A stretch of 31,476 bases of DNA, taken from the IMG/VR virus record IMGVR_UViG_3300024262_000157, positions 1 through 31,476 of that record. One strand, written 5' to 3'. The stretch is from a virus. Position numbers and translations under genes: made by a program. Shown here piece after piece: positions 8,178 to 16,301 of the stretch; position 1 is the stretch's first letter, and the number at the start of each line of letters is the position of its first letter. Below the pieces are notes generated by a model. That model did no database searches, was not told where the DNA came from, and saw nothing but the letters and a program-made list of their open reading frames with translations.

Positions 8178-8942
8178 TTACATAAATGGGTCAGCGGTTC
8201 TGGCTCGATAGAGGTCGAGCATACTGAATCTCTCGCTACAAGCAGTGCAACGGTTGGGTAATCTGGACTTCATGAACAGCTTTGCCTCACCGCAATTCCA
8301 GCACTTCACCACTGTAGCTTGGTCTATCGGTTCTCCTGATTTTAACAAATCCTTAAGATCACTGAGAAGTTCCGACTTTGCTAGTAGTCGCTGCTCTTGA
8401 GATGGCAGATTATAGAAATGCTTTCTTCCGGCTATTGAATCTTTGTAGTGTTCCGGCAATTTCTTAATCTCGAAGGATTTAGTTAGATCGATTGCAGGAA
8501 ATACTATGCACTCGGTATTACATGGCTTCACTGTAAGAGAAGCAGCAATAACCTTGGTTTTAGACAAGAGTTTATCTTTTCTTTCTACTGTGGCCCCCTC
8601 TACGGAAAAACCTACAGGAAAGCCAGGATTCTGTGCAGAGTATTTAATAAGACCTTCAGCAGCAGAAGCGTTTGGATGTTCTGGTGTAGCTAATGAGCCG
8701 TAAATATAGATAAAAGGCTTCTTGACTCGATTCCAGCATTTTATTTCAAACTGGTCTTCACAGTCTTGAGATTTGTAGATTTTCTTGGCCTTCTTAACTT
8801 GACCAAGAATGTCAAAACATCTATCTGACTTATGTTCATCATTGATGAATCTTAAATCAGAGATATCAGCCCCATCTATACTCAGCACCTCACCGACACG
8901 GTCAGGAGTCTCGGTTGCTAGAATTCCGTAAATGTCAAACAT
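8178..8942 (-). CDS. Prohead (capsid maturation) protease with C-terminal zinc ribbon
   Basis: This is probably the serine protease that processes head proteins during capsid maturation. The N-terminal half shows the prohead-protease pattern: LSIDGADIS (20-28), then NDEHKS with candidate catalytic His37, then DILGQVKKAKKI (44-55). Next come HPNASAAEGLIKY and PVGFSVEG with candidate nucleophile Ser113. A later segment, KVIAASLTVKPCNTECIVF, matches the usual strand before the end of these domains. I cannot tell which family (S77, S78 or S80 type) it belongs to. The C-terminal part adds a zinc ribbon, C214-x2-C217 and C232-x2-C235, which is unusual for a simple prohead protease. The ATG at 8942 has GAGG 8-9 bases upstream. 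It leads the long unknown protein in a minus-strand group. Confidence 0.75.
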   Translation of the reverse strand: MFDIYGILATETPDRVGEVLSIDGADISDLRFINDEHKSDRCFDILGQVKKAKKIYKSQDCEDQFEIKCWNRVKKPFIYIYGSLATPEHPNASAAEGLIKYSAQNPGFPVGFSVEGATVERKDKLLSKTKVIAASLTVKPCNTECIVFPAIDLTKSFEIKKLPEHYKDSIAGRKHFYNLPSQEQRLLAKSELLSDLKDLLKSGEPIDQATVVKCWNCGEAKLFMKSRLPNRCTACSERFSMLDLYRARTADPFM

Positions 8943-8980
8943 TGGATGCCTCGCATAAAGAATCGTTAGTTCTAAAGCGA

Positions 8981-8986
8981 ATTATA
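8981..8986 (-). promoter_or_regulatory. Candidate -10 element (TATAAT) upstream of prohead protease gene
   Basis: On the minus strand TATAAT lies 38 bases before the protease start, in the 72-base gap after the upstream gene. No convincing -35 sequence is found 16-18 bases further up. It could be a phage-type promoter that needs only a -10, or it could be chance. Confidence 0.3.
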
Positions 8987-9014
8987 GATTCCATAACGAG
9001 GCCGAACGATAATC

Positions 9015-9527
9015 TTATCTCTTTCTATTTGATGAACACATTCTTTCCAGGATTGGATCGTAGTCTTCATGGAGGCTATTGCGCTTAGGCTTATCGTTAC
9101 GGATGGGCGTTACGTTGTTCTTGACTAGTTCTACTTTAGGATACTTGGAGGCAATGTAATCCTCTTCTGCTTTCTGGACTCTTTCGTCATTCTGGTATTT
9201 GTCTCTAGAGATTCTTCTAGCCGGAAAAAAGCGACCATCGCTTTGTGGGCATAGGCAAGTCTCTCCGAGCAGTAGACCTTCAAACAACCATTCAAATCTA
9301 TGGTCTACTATCAGGGTTTCCTCTTGTTCTTCCCAGATGAAGGTAGCAACACCGTCTTTTACTCCGATTAGCATACCAAGGGGATCACAGTCTTTGCCGA
9401 GTTCATCACAAACAGTACCAGAGACAAGTTCATAAATCTTATCTTCCTGGTCCTTTGTGGACACGACTAGATAAAGAGTTTCACCAGATGATTCATCGTA
9501 CACCCAATATGTTGACTGTCTTAGCAT
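9015..9527 (-). CDS. Hypothetical protein (170 aa)
   Basis: The ATG at 9527 follows GGGAGG (actgggaggccagccaaa). The N-terminal ~100 residues look like a compact beta-rich domain with alternating hydrophobic strands (STYWVYDESSGETLYLVVS, GVATFIWEEQEETLIV) and scattered Cys. The C-terminal ~60 residues are charged and probably flexible. No family is recognised. It is the first gene of the leftward group with the prohead protease, divergent from the rightward structural genes, so a morphogenesis role is possible by context. Confidence 0.65.
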   Translation of the reverse strand: MLRQSTYWVYDESSGETLYLVVSTKDQEDKIYELVSGTVCDELGKDCDPLGMLIGVKDGVATFIWEEQEETLIVDHRFEWLFEGLLLGETCLCPQSDGRFFPARRISRDKYQNDERVQKAEEDYIASKYPKVELVKNNVTPIRNDKPKRNSLHEDYDPILERMCSSNRKR

Positions 9528-9628
9528 TTTGGCTGGCCTCCCAGTTTTTGTTTTGCCGTCTTCATTATCAGGGAGAGTAGACTCAAAGAGAAGATAATAA
9601 TTACGAGTATTACTTAGGAGATAATGGT

Positions 9629-10486
9629 ATGTCTATCGACCCTAACCGACTATCCGGTACAAAAGATCCGTCTGAAGCACAGACGATACCTACGGGGGTC
9701 TATCCTCCTGGACCATATTCTCCTGCCGGTGTCTTCAGTAACGATGTTCACGACAATCTATTGAAGAGCAAGGGATTTAAAGCGATCCACTATCGACATG
9801 CTCTTAATCCCATACGTCGTACACCCGATGAAGGCGTATTGCTAGACCAGATGGATATGACAGGTTACAGGTTTTACGACCCCAAAGAACTGTACATTGT
9901 CCCTCAGAATCTATCTTGGGAAGATTCCTTTATGGTACATGGTGTCCATGGCAAACACACCATGACAATAAACCACACCGGGAAGTACACTGACGAATCC
10001 GGTGGACGAGTTTTTCTTAGATCTGGTGATTTGATAGTTCTTGAGGGAGTAGACACTCCTTTGGTTATGATGGAAGATCTTATCGAATATCCTACAAGTG
10101 GAATAAATCGTCTTCGATTTCCGGTTTATGGCGTGGACTATATGGCAGATTCCACTAGGCGATACGAAGAAGGTAACGATTTCCTTGTGATAAATGGCGA
10201 AATTGTGTGGACCCCTTCACCGCTTGGAGCCACCAAGCCTGGTTTCGGTCATCCGATACGAAATCAGCCAACCCTAAATGGTGGAACCACTCTCTCCTGC
10301 GTATATTGGACGAAGCCATTTCTTGTAGTTATTGATACTCCCAGAGTATTTAGAATGGTATGGTCTAATACAATAGCTAATGCCGGAGAAACATCACAAG
10401 CAACGTATCTTCCGGGTTCTGCTGTGGTGGGCTTGTCTTGGCTCCATCCACACGCTAAACTTAATGAAGATCTATGGCCAACATAA
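9629..10486 (+). CDS. Probable virion structural protein (285 aa)
   Basis: The ATG at 9629 has TAGGAGA seven bases upstream. The start region is Pro/Gly-rich (PTGVYPPGPYSPAGVF). The rest alternates short beta strands with Gly and aromatic residues and contains little predicted helix, for example FLRSGDLIVLEGVDTPL. No catalytic or metal-binding motif is seen. It opens the rightward head/neck/tail cluster. The beta-rich character and position point to a structural part, perhaps a head or baseplate-associated protein. The exact role is unknown. Confidence 0.6.
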   Translation: MSIDPNRLSGTKDPSEAQTIPTGVYPPGPYSPAGVFSNDVHDNLLKSKGFKAIHYRHALNPIRRTPDEGVLLDQMDMTGYRFYDPKELYIVPQNLSWEDSFMVHGVHGKHTMTINHTGKYTDESGGRVFLRSGDLIVLEGVDTPLVMMEDLIEYPTSGINRLRFPVYGVDYMADSTRRYEEGNDFLVINGEIVWTPSPLGATKPGFGHPIRNQPTLNGGTTLSCVYWTKPFLVVIDTPRVFRMVWSNTIANAGETSQATYLPGSAVVGLSWLHPHAKLNEDLWPT

Positions 10487-10497
10487 GAGGTTCCAAC

Positions 10498-11220
10498 ATG
10501 CTAAACCCAGTCGAAGACAATCGAAACAACGAAGAAGTTGAGCCTGCTCAGCTTACTAACACCCAGCCTCGAATCCTCGATATGAAAGTACACTCGGTAA
10601 ACAACAAGCCAGTGTTCTATGGTTACGAAGATGAGGATAAGGCATTCTGCGTCCCCACTAAGAGCTGGGAAGATAAGCCTACCTATCTGGACTATTTTGA
10701 TACAAGAGATCTAGAATCTGAAGACCTTGGGGATATCGTAGTTAATGGCCTTCTCGATAAGTCAGATTATCAGAAGCTAAAGAGCACTGGCGTCATGGAC
10801 CCGATGCTTGAACAGCTTTTTGAGAAAATGCAAGAGCTGAATGACAAATTGGTCACTCTCGAAGCAGCGATGGAAGATCAGAAAAGCAAGCAAGAACTTG
10901 AAAAAGTGAGTGATTCTCCAGTAGACGATAATGGTGTAATTGACGAGGGAGCGGATGACGGTAAAGTCCAAATCCTTCAAGAACTGTTGGATATCGTTAG
11001 AGGCGACCACACAACAGGTTCCTCTGTACTGGATCTAATCGTATCAGCTGTTAGAGGCGACGATATAGATACTCAGTCGATACGAAACGCTTTGGCTGGT
11101 GGCAGTGATGGAAACAGTGTTTCTTCGAGAAAAGGAAATAAAGACAGTAAAGCAGGAGGCAGCGAGAGTTCAGAAGGATCTGACGAACAGGATTCTGAGA
11201 AAACTGAAGACCCGAAATAA
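10498..11220 (+). CDS. Acidic hypothetical protein, probable virion or assembly protein
   Basis: I chose the ATG at 10498 because AGAGG lies just before it. The in-frame ATG at 10474 overlaps the previous gene and lacks a good ribosome site. The ~240-residue product is strongly acidic. A middle segment (MLEQLFEKMQELNDKLVTLEAAMEDQ in two overlapping pieces, about residues 100-125) should form a coiled coil. The last ~40 residues are Ser/Gly/Asp/Lys low complexity and probably disordered. No known family is recognised. The following gene's frame begins about 120 bases before this one ends, so the disordered tail is encoded by bases shared with the next gene's N-terminus. Confidence 0.65.
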   Translation: MLNPVEDNRNNEEVEPAQLTNTQPRILDMKVHSVNNKPVFYGYEDEDKAFCVPTKSWEDKPTYLDYFDTRDLESEDLGDIVVNGLLDKSDYQKLKSTGVMDPMLEQLFEKMQELNDKLVTLEAAMEDQKSKQELEKVSDSPVDDNGVIDEGADDGKVQILQELLDIVRGDHTTGSSVLDLIVSAVRGDDIDTQSIRNALAGGSDGNSVSSRKGNKDSKAGGSESSEGSDEQDSEKTEDPK

Positions 11221-12019
11221 GCCCACCTCTTTAGCCCTTGAGGTTGAGGAATCCGTTAAAGGCATCATGCCTGATATCGTAGCTCTGGCTATGAAGGATT
11301 TAGAAGAACGAGCCGTGGCGTTTATCACTGAAGAGGTTAAGCGCCTCCCAATTTCTGAAGCTCACAAAGACGAGTACTCTTCAGCCTTTACCGTTGTTTC
11401 TGATTTCCATACAGAAATCGTACATATCGCCTTCTCGACAACGGAATGGGCTGTCTTTGCTATGGAAAGCGGGTGCCCCCCATTTTCAATAAAAGACAAT
11501 CTACTCAGAAATGCTGTCAAGGTTTCCAAGAAGGGTTACCGATACCGAACTATTCCAATGACTAATAGAATCCCATCGACCCTGACCAATAAGCAAAAAG
11601 AGGATCAGTTCTGGGGCAAAAACATTGAACGGGATTTGATTAAGTCTGTGATAAAGAAGCTTAACTATAAGTACCAGCTTATAGAGGAGAAAGAACAGAT
11701 TCGGCCAACCGGCGAACCTTCCTTTATTCGTAGAGAAGTCTTCACTGTACCGGCAGAGAAGCCGGGAGCTAAGCCAAGGAAACTCACTGAGAGAGTCAGG
11801 GTGTTTGCAACAAAAGACGCCTTCAAACGTAAACAAAAACCAGTGATGACTACTTTCACGAATTTCAAAACTGTGTCAGAAAACCCAGAAAGTCAGACGG
11901 ATTGGGTACACCCTGGCTTCTCTGGCTATAATTTAATTGAAAAAATCTCTTCGTGGTGTCAGAATCAAATACCGTCAGCTTTTGGCAATACGATAGACAG
12001 ATTAATGAGGGAAGTATGA
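11099..12019 (+). CDS. Possible neck / head-tail connector protein (up to 306 aa)
   Basis: The start is uncertain. GTG at 11099 or ATG at 11108 would overlap the previous gene by about 120 bases in the +1 frame, and neither has a strong ribosome site. The first ~45 residues form a Lys/Glu-rich likely coiled coil. The body contains WAVFAMESGCPPFSIKDNL, KKGYRYRTIP, FTNFKTVSENPESQTDW and VHPGFSGYN. This layout (A-x2-x-E-x-G-x3-F-x-xK, then K-x-G-x-x-Y-R-x-IP, then TVS..W.HPG) resembles HK97 gp10-like neck/tail-completion proteins of tailed phages. I place it there tentatively. It overlaps the next gene by an ATGA junction, implying coupled translation. Confidence 0.5.
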   Translation: MAVMETVFLREKEIKTVKQEAARVQKDLTNRILRKLKTRNKPTSLALEVEESVKGIMPDIVALAMKDLEERAVAFITEEVKRLPISEAHKDEYSSAFTVVSDFHTEIVHIAFSTTEWAVFAMESGCPPFSIKDNLLRNAVKVSKKGYRYRTIPMTNRIPSTLTNKQKEDQFWGKNIERDLIKSVIKKLNYKYQLIEEKEQIRPTGEPSFIRREVFTVPAEKPGAKPRKLTERVRVFATKDAFKRKQKPVMTTFTNFKTVSENPESQTDWVHPGFSGYNLIEKISSWCQNQIPSAFGNTIDRLMREV

Positions 12020-12888
12020 ATCTGCTGCCACATGTGATTGTTTTACATCACATCAGAGAAACCTTCGAAATCTTTCGTAAAGATCCTGAAATGCTTAATT
12101 TCATATTAGGCGGATACATGGTCACAGATTCCATGGTTGATGTGTATGGCAGTGATTTTATCAATTCTGCTATACGCTGGATTAGGGACGACGAATTTAA
12201 CTATTGTCTAGGTTACCGTCTGGATACAGCTAAGGTTCCTAATATCAGCGTCATGTTCGAAGGCGGTACAGAGAACCAGCAGTTCATCGGAGAATATGGT
12301 TACCGTGAAAGTCTAGCGATTACTCCCGCATACTATGGCACATTCCATGCTTCTGAAATCAATGAGGATGGGGGGTTAGTAATCTCTGAAGATTACGACC
12401 TAACGAATAAGCTATGGCCAGGACTATACATTAAAAACGACAAGGTGACTAGACAAGTAACTGAAATGCTTAAGAATGGCGACTATACCGTTACCCTGGA
12501 TTCTCCCGTAACCTTAGCGGATGGGCTGGATTCTTGGAAAATCTACAGTAGTGTCACCACTAAGCAGCGAGAAGTCGGCGTCAGTCTAGACCGAATCACA
12601 ATAAAGATTTATCTCGATGTTCCAGGAGATCCTGAGGCGTGTGAGGTAGTCAGCTGTATTTTACGAAACATCCTTAAACATTCCAGACTAGTGCTAGATG
12701 TCTATGGTATCAACGCTCCTACTTTTTCTTACTCAGCTATAGGAAAAAATGAGAGTTATACCGGCCAAAATGTCTGGACTGTTGAATTTACGATTTCAGC
12801 TCTTATGACTGACCAGTGGATTTTGGCGACAACTAAGGGCGTAGACAGACTCACATTGAACATCGGTGGCGCGTGTTGCGGCAACTGA
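12016..12888 (+). CDS. Probable tail-terminator or neck structural protein (290 aa)
   Basis: The ATG at 12016 overlaps the upstream TGA in an ATGA junction and follows GAGGGA, so I prefer it to the in-frame start at 11953. The product has an N-terminal helical region (LPHVIVLHHIRETFEIFRKDP, about 3-23) and then mostly beta sequence with alternating hydrophobics. The C-terminal third (VWTVEFTISALMTDQWIL) looks like a self-assembling beta domain. The position, just before a small gene and the sheath and after a neck-like gene, is where myoviruses often place a tail terminator or neck protein. No diagnostic motif supports this beyond context. Confidence 0.5.
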   Translation: MNLLPHVIVLHHIRETFEIFRKDPEMLNFILGGYMVTDSMVDVYGSDFINSAIRWIRDDEFNYCLGYRLDTAKVPNISVMFEGGTENQQFIGEYGYRESLAITPAYYGTFHASEINEDGGLVISEDYDLTNKLWPGLYIKNDKVTRQVTEMLKNGDYTVTLDSPVTLADGLDSWKIYSSVTTKQREVGVSLDRITIKIYLDVPGDPEACEVVSCILRNILKHSRLVLDVYGINAPTFSYSAIGKNESYTGQNVWTVEFTISALMTDQWILATTKGVDRLTLNIGGACCGN

Positions 12889-12902
12889 CTGGAGGATTAG
12901 TT

Positions 12903-13226
12903 ATGGGAAGACGTCGTAATCTGGTTTCAAAAGAGAGTAGAGAAACTCCGGTAGAACCAGTAGAAACCATTGAGCCTGTGGCACAAGTGGCTCCTATCGT
13001 TGAGCCAGAAATCAAGAAAGAAGAACCGGTGAAGGTCATCGTAAGGCCCGTTCTCATGCTTGAGGAAATTGCAAGGACTTATAAGAACTTCAAGCCTCAT
13101 CATCTGCCTGCTATCGTATCATTTTTTCAATCCAAAGGCTTTGCATTAAGGGGCATGGAAGAGCAACTCGAACAAGGTCTCGAAGCCTTCGGGTGGAAGA
13201 AAAGCCTACGTAGCAAGCCTCGATAA
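12903..13226 (+). CDS. Small hypothetical protein upstream of tail sheath (107 aa)
   Basis: The ATG at 12903 follows GGAGG with proper spacing (ggaggattagtt). The N-terminal half is low complexity, with repeated Val/Glu/Pro units (PVEPVETIEPVAQVAPIVEP). The C-terminal half is a compact basic helical region (LMLEEIARTYKNFKPHHLP and following), ending in KKSLRSKPR. It resembles short linker or regulatory phage proteins, but no family is recognised. It lies between the tail-terminator-like gene and the sheath gene. Confidence 0.6.
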   Translation: MGRRRNLVSKESRETPVEPVETIEPVAQVAPIVEPEIKKEEPVKVIVRPVLMLEEIARTYKNFKPHHLPAIVSFFQSKGFALRGMEEQLEQGLEAFGWKKSLRSKPR

Positions 13227-13273
13227 TCTCTATTCAAAGATTAAAAAGAATCCTAAACAACGATTTGTGCTCC

Positions 13274-13279
13274 TATAAT
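13274..13279 (+). promoter_or_regulatory. Candidate -10 element (TATAAT) before tail sheath gene
   Basis: TATAAT lies 48 bases upstream of the sheath start in a 101-base gap. No good -35 is seen. It is flanked by a short inverted pair (CGATT/AATCG, 13261-13281). A separate promoter for the abundant sheath protein would make sense. The evidence is the hexamer only. Confidence 0.35.
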
Positions 13280-13327
13280 CGTGTGTAGTAATCTATAGTT
13301 TTCAACTTCTAGAGAAGGGTAGGAAAC

Positions 13328-16186
13328 ATGACTATCGCAATAACGATTTCTGGAGCGAAGGTCGTAGTTCCTGGAACATACTCTCAATTCACTGTTGAGG
13401 ACAGTCTTACCAGCGTTACCCCAGGCGCTCGTAACATTGTGATCATCGGCGAAGCTGAAAAAGGTGCTCCTGGCAGCGTACTCGACATTCGTGGTGTTTA
13501 TTTCAATGAATACAATAAGCTGAGAGAATACTACGGTTCAGGACCGATAGTTGATGCGGCTCGTATGTTATTCACAACACAGGCTTCCCCTGCGTTCGCC
13601 GGAAGTGTTGGCAATGTGTATGTCTACAAGACAAACGCAAGCGGTCTCGCTGACGCCAATGTTCTTCAATCCGGCACAACATACGGCGTAATCAACTCCG
13701 CTGAATACGGAGAAGAGGGTAACCTCATCAGCAAGCAAGTAATGGCGGGAACTACAGAAGTTCTTCCTACCTTTACTTCTTATTGGATTCCAAAGGCTGA
13801 GGCAGCTAGCTTCCGAGCAAGGGTCTCCGGTGGTGCTGAGCAGACAGTTACCGTAGCATCAGAGGCACTTCCATCCGAAGTGGCTACTGCGCTAAACGGC
13901 TTAACTGGTGTTGCAGCGACAGGCGGAACACTTAAGGAAGTCGTGACTGTTGCTCAGGTAACAGCTACCGATGAGCTAGCCGTAACCGCTGCTGGTCATC
14001 GAATCACTATCGAAGCATACCTTACTGGTGGTGCAGTGCAGACCACATTCGCAGGTGCAAATATTGCTTCTGTAGTTGCTGGTGACATCCTGTACATTCC
14101 TGCCGGTTCTGCAATCAAGGGCGCTGGAGACGAGAACGTGGGTTCCTACGTTATTGTGTCTGCTTCTAGCTCTGAGATTGTTGCTGACAAGATCTCCTCT
14201 ACTGCCGCTGGCGTAGAAGTAGCTCCTGTTGCTCCTGCTTCTGTTGCTTCTACGGCAATGGCTGGAGACCAGACTATCGCAGCTGAAGCTGAATTGATGG
14301 TGTTTGAACCAGTCGTTGTGTCTGTCGATGCAGTAACGGCTATCGGTACAGGCGCGTCCCTGGAGCTATACAATGCTTCCGGAACACGAAACATCGCTCA
14401 ACGCTTCTGGTATCCTACTGTTCAACGTAATCCAGTAACTGCGGCGACTGCGGCAGCTGCTAGCGTTGGAATCGCAGTAGCTTCCAATGTCGGCGTAATT
14501 ACTATCTCTGGTGGCTCCTTCTCAGGAACTACACGAGTTGGTGAGATCATCTGGATTAAGCCCGACTCTCCTCTTGCTGGCGTTGGCTCAGCAAACGTTG
14601 GCGCTTGGACTGTGACAGCAGCTGGTTCCACAGCAATCACAGCAAGAAAAGTAATCAACGGCGGAATCACCGTGGCTTCTGCTGCCCTAACAGGCACAGA
14701 GAATCCATTCGTAATCCAAACAGGTTTCGCTTCTACAGTTGACTCAGCTATTCTGCACAGCAGCGGAGCTGAAGCTCAGGTGTACCTAAGCGTTACTCGT
14801 CAATCCGATGGCGCAACATTCCCGACTACCCTAGTTGGTGGACGCTGTGTTCTAGGTGTTAGCTACACAGGAACAGGAACATCAGTATTGTCGATCTCCA
14901 GCAGTGGAATCCTGACAACAACATGTACTGACTCCAATGACGACCTGAGAGTTAACATCAACCAGTTCAATACGCTGTCTGACCTTGCTGTTTACCTCAG
15001 CACGAAGACAAACTACGCGGCAAGAACTCTATCCAATACTTACAACTCTCTATCGCCAAGTGTGCTAGACGAAGTTCAAGCAATTGGAATTTCCGGTGGT
15101 GTGTCCGGTGCAGCTGCTTACAATGGCAGAATCAAGGCTGACTACTACGACTTCAAGGCTCTAGTAGACTCCGATGTTACTCTGATTGGCTTCCAAGAGT
15201 CTGCTCTTCTAGTCAATAAATCTGGTCTACCTTCAGTGGAAGCTGTTGCAACATTCCTGACTGGTGGCGCTATCGGTGCAACAACCGATGCTGCAATTCT
15301 CGACGGTTTTGATGCTTCTCTGAAGATTTATGCCCGTATGGTTGTTCCTCTGTTCTCCCGTGATGCATCTAAGGATGTTGAAGACGGAATTACAAACGAG
15401 GCGTCCACCTACTCGATCGACGCAATCATCCAAGCAGCTAAGTCCCATGTTCTAACTGCTAGCAATGCTCTTAACCGCAAGGAAAGATTCGCTGTTATCG
15501 GTTATCACGGTAGCTTTGAAGATGTGAAGTCAATGGCAGGCATCATTGCAAGCGAGCGCATCCAAATGTGCTTCCAACTTGTACGTACTACAGGCAGTGA
15601 CGGCAACATCCGTTGGTTCCTCCCATGGATGGAAGCTTGCTCCCTGGCCGCTGGTCGTGCTCAGGCTAACTCTGGTGTGGCTCTACTTCGTAAGAGCTTC
15701 TCCGTTGCAGACGTCAAGCATATCGGCGACCTAAGTCCATACAGCGATACCCTCGTTGTTGACTTTGATCCTGACACAAAAGACCTTGATGAATCAATCG
15801 AAGCTGGTCTAGTTTCTCTACGCCCTGTTTCTGGCTTTGGAATCCGTATGGAATCTCCAGATGCTTCTACTCGTTCGAGAGATAACGATCCTAAGGCTTG
15901 GGTTTATGAGCGTGTTTCGGTTCTGTTTGTTTGCGACGAAGTGTTGGACGCTTGCCGTACAACTCTCGATAACTACATTGGCAACAGAACCACAGACGTA
16001 TCGGCGGCTCAGCTTCAGAACGCTCTGAGCAAGACCCTAGATACCTTCGTAGCAGCTGGCGCTCTTAAGAGTTACTCTGTAGACGCAATTCGGCTAATTG
16101 GCAATGGCTACGAAGCTGATGTCAATGTGCTCCCAGCAGAAGCTATCGAGTTCATCACTCTTAATGTTACGGCATCAAGAACCTAA
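13328..16186 (+). CDS. Tail sheath protein (952 aa)
   Basis: This is the contractile tail sheath subunit. The N-terminus has the usual sheath opening (VVPGTYSQFTVEDSL, then NIVIIGEAEKGAPGS and a YYGSGPIVDAARMLF segment). The C-terminal ~300 residues are sheath-like, including NIRWFLPWMEACSLAAGR, RPVSGFGIRM and KAWVYERVSVLFVCDEVLD. Between about residues 120 and 500 lies a large Thr/Ala/Val-rich beta insertion with two copies of a ~45-residue unit. At 952 residues it is much longer than most sheaths (about 400-700). The ATG at 13328 follows GGGTAGG. Codons are Ala/Thr/Gly heavy, as expected for a highly expressed structural gene. Confidence 0.88.
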   Translation: MTIAITISGAKVVVPGTYSQFTVEDSLTSVTPGARNIVIIGEAEKGAPGSVLDIRGVYFNEYNKLREYYGSGPIVDAARMLFTTQASPAFAGSVGNVYVYKTNASGLADANVLQSGTTYGVINSAEYGEEGNLISKQVMAGTTEVLPTFTSYWIPKAEAASFRARVSGGAEQTVTVASEALPSEVATALNGLTGVAATGGTLKEVVTVAQVTATDELAVTAAGHRITIEAYLTGGAVQTTFAGANIASVVAGDILYIPAGSAIKGAGDENVGSYVIVSASSSEIVADKISSTAAGVEVAPVAPASVASTAMAGDQTIAAEAELMVFEPVVVSVDAVTAIGTGASLELYNASGTRNIAQRFWYPTVQRNPVTAATAAAASVGIAVASNVGVITISGGSFSGTTRVGEIIWIKPDSPLAGVGSANVGAWTVTAAGSTAITARKVINGGITVASAALTGTENPFVIQTGFASTVDSAILHSSGAEAQVYLSVTRQSDGATFPTTLVGGRCVLGVSYTGTGTSVLSISSSGILTTTCTDSNDDLRVNINQFNTLSDLAVYLSTKTNYAARTLSNTYNSLSPSVLDEVQAIGISGGVSGAAAYNGRIKADYYDFKALVDSDVTLIGFQESALLVNKSGLPSVEAVATFLTGGAIGATTDAAILDGFDASLKIYARMVVPLFSRDASKDVEDGITNEASTYSIDAIIQAAKSHVLTASNALNRKERFAVIGYHGSFEDVKSMAGIIASERIQMCFQLVRTTGSDGNIRWFLPWMEACSLAAGRAQANSGVALLRKSFSVADVKHIGDLSPYSDTLVVDFDPDTKDLDESIEAGLVSLRPVSGFGIRMESPDASTRSRDNDPKAWVYERVSVLFVCDEVLDACRTTLDNYIGNRTTDVSAAQLQNALSKTLDTFVAAGALKSYSVDAIRLIGNGYEADVNVLPAEAIEFITLNVTASRT
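14072..14665 (+). repeat. Duplicated beta units inside tail sheath insertion
   Basis: Two diverged copies of the same unit are encoded here. The first is near 14078-14206 (GDILYIPAGSAIKGAGDENV then GSYVIVSASSSEIVADKI). The second is near 14537-14665 (GEIIWIKPDSPLAGVGSANV then GAWTVTAAGSTAITARKV). The shared pattern is G-[DE]-I-hydrophobic-Ile-x-P-x-S-x-[IL]-x-G-x-G-x-x-N-V-G. DNA identity is low, so this is an old duplication. Confidence 0.65.
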
Positions 16187-16219
16187 TACTTCTGAGACCC
16201 CACAACCAATACCCCTTAT

Positions 16220-16242
16220 GGGCTAGTCTTTTGGATTAGCCC
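16220..16242 (+). terminator. Possible terminator hairpin after tail sheath gene
   Basis: GGGCTAGTC (16220-16228) pairs with GATTAGCCC (16234-16242) through nine pairs, one a G-U wobble, with a five-base loop. The T-run after it is weak (AATTTG), so it may be an inefficient terminator or a transcript-stabilising hairpin for the sheath mRNA. It lies in the 115-base gap before the small-terminase-like gene. Confidence 0.5.
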
Positions 16243-16301
16243 AATTTGATCTTCATCATAGTGCAAAATTTTAAGTGTCTTTTGGAAATTGTGGAGGTCA
16301 C

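Noticed and set aside
7744-8211. 155-codon plus-strand open frame opposite the 825-residue protein
   Set aside because: It has no Shine-Dalgarno and its Cys/Phe/Arg-rich translation looks like antisense of a Pro/Gln/Lys-rich gene.
14146-14697. Minus-strand open frames opposite the sheath insertion
   Set aside because: The Ala/Thr/Val/Pro-rich translation is what antisense of the Ala/Thr/Gly-rich sheath gives; no start signal.
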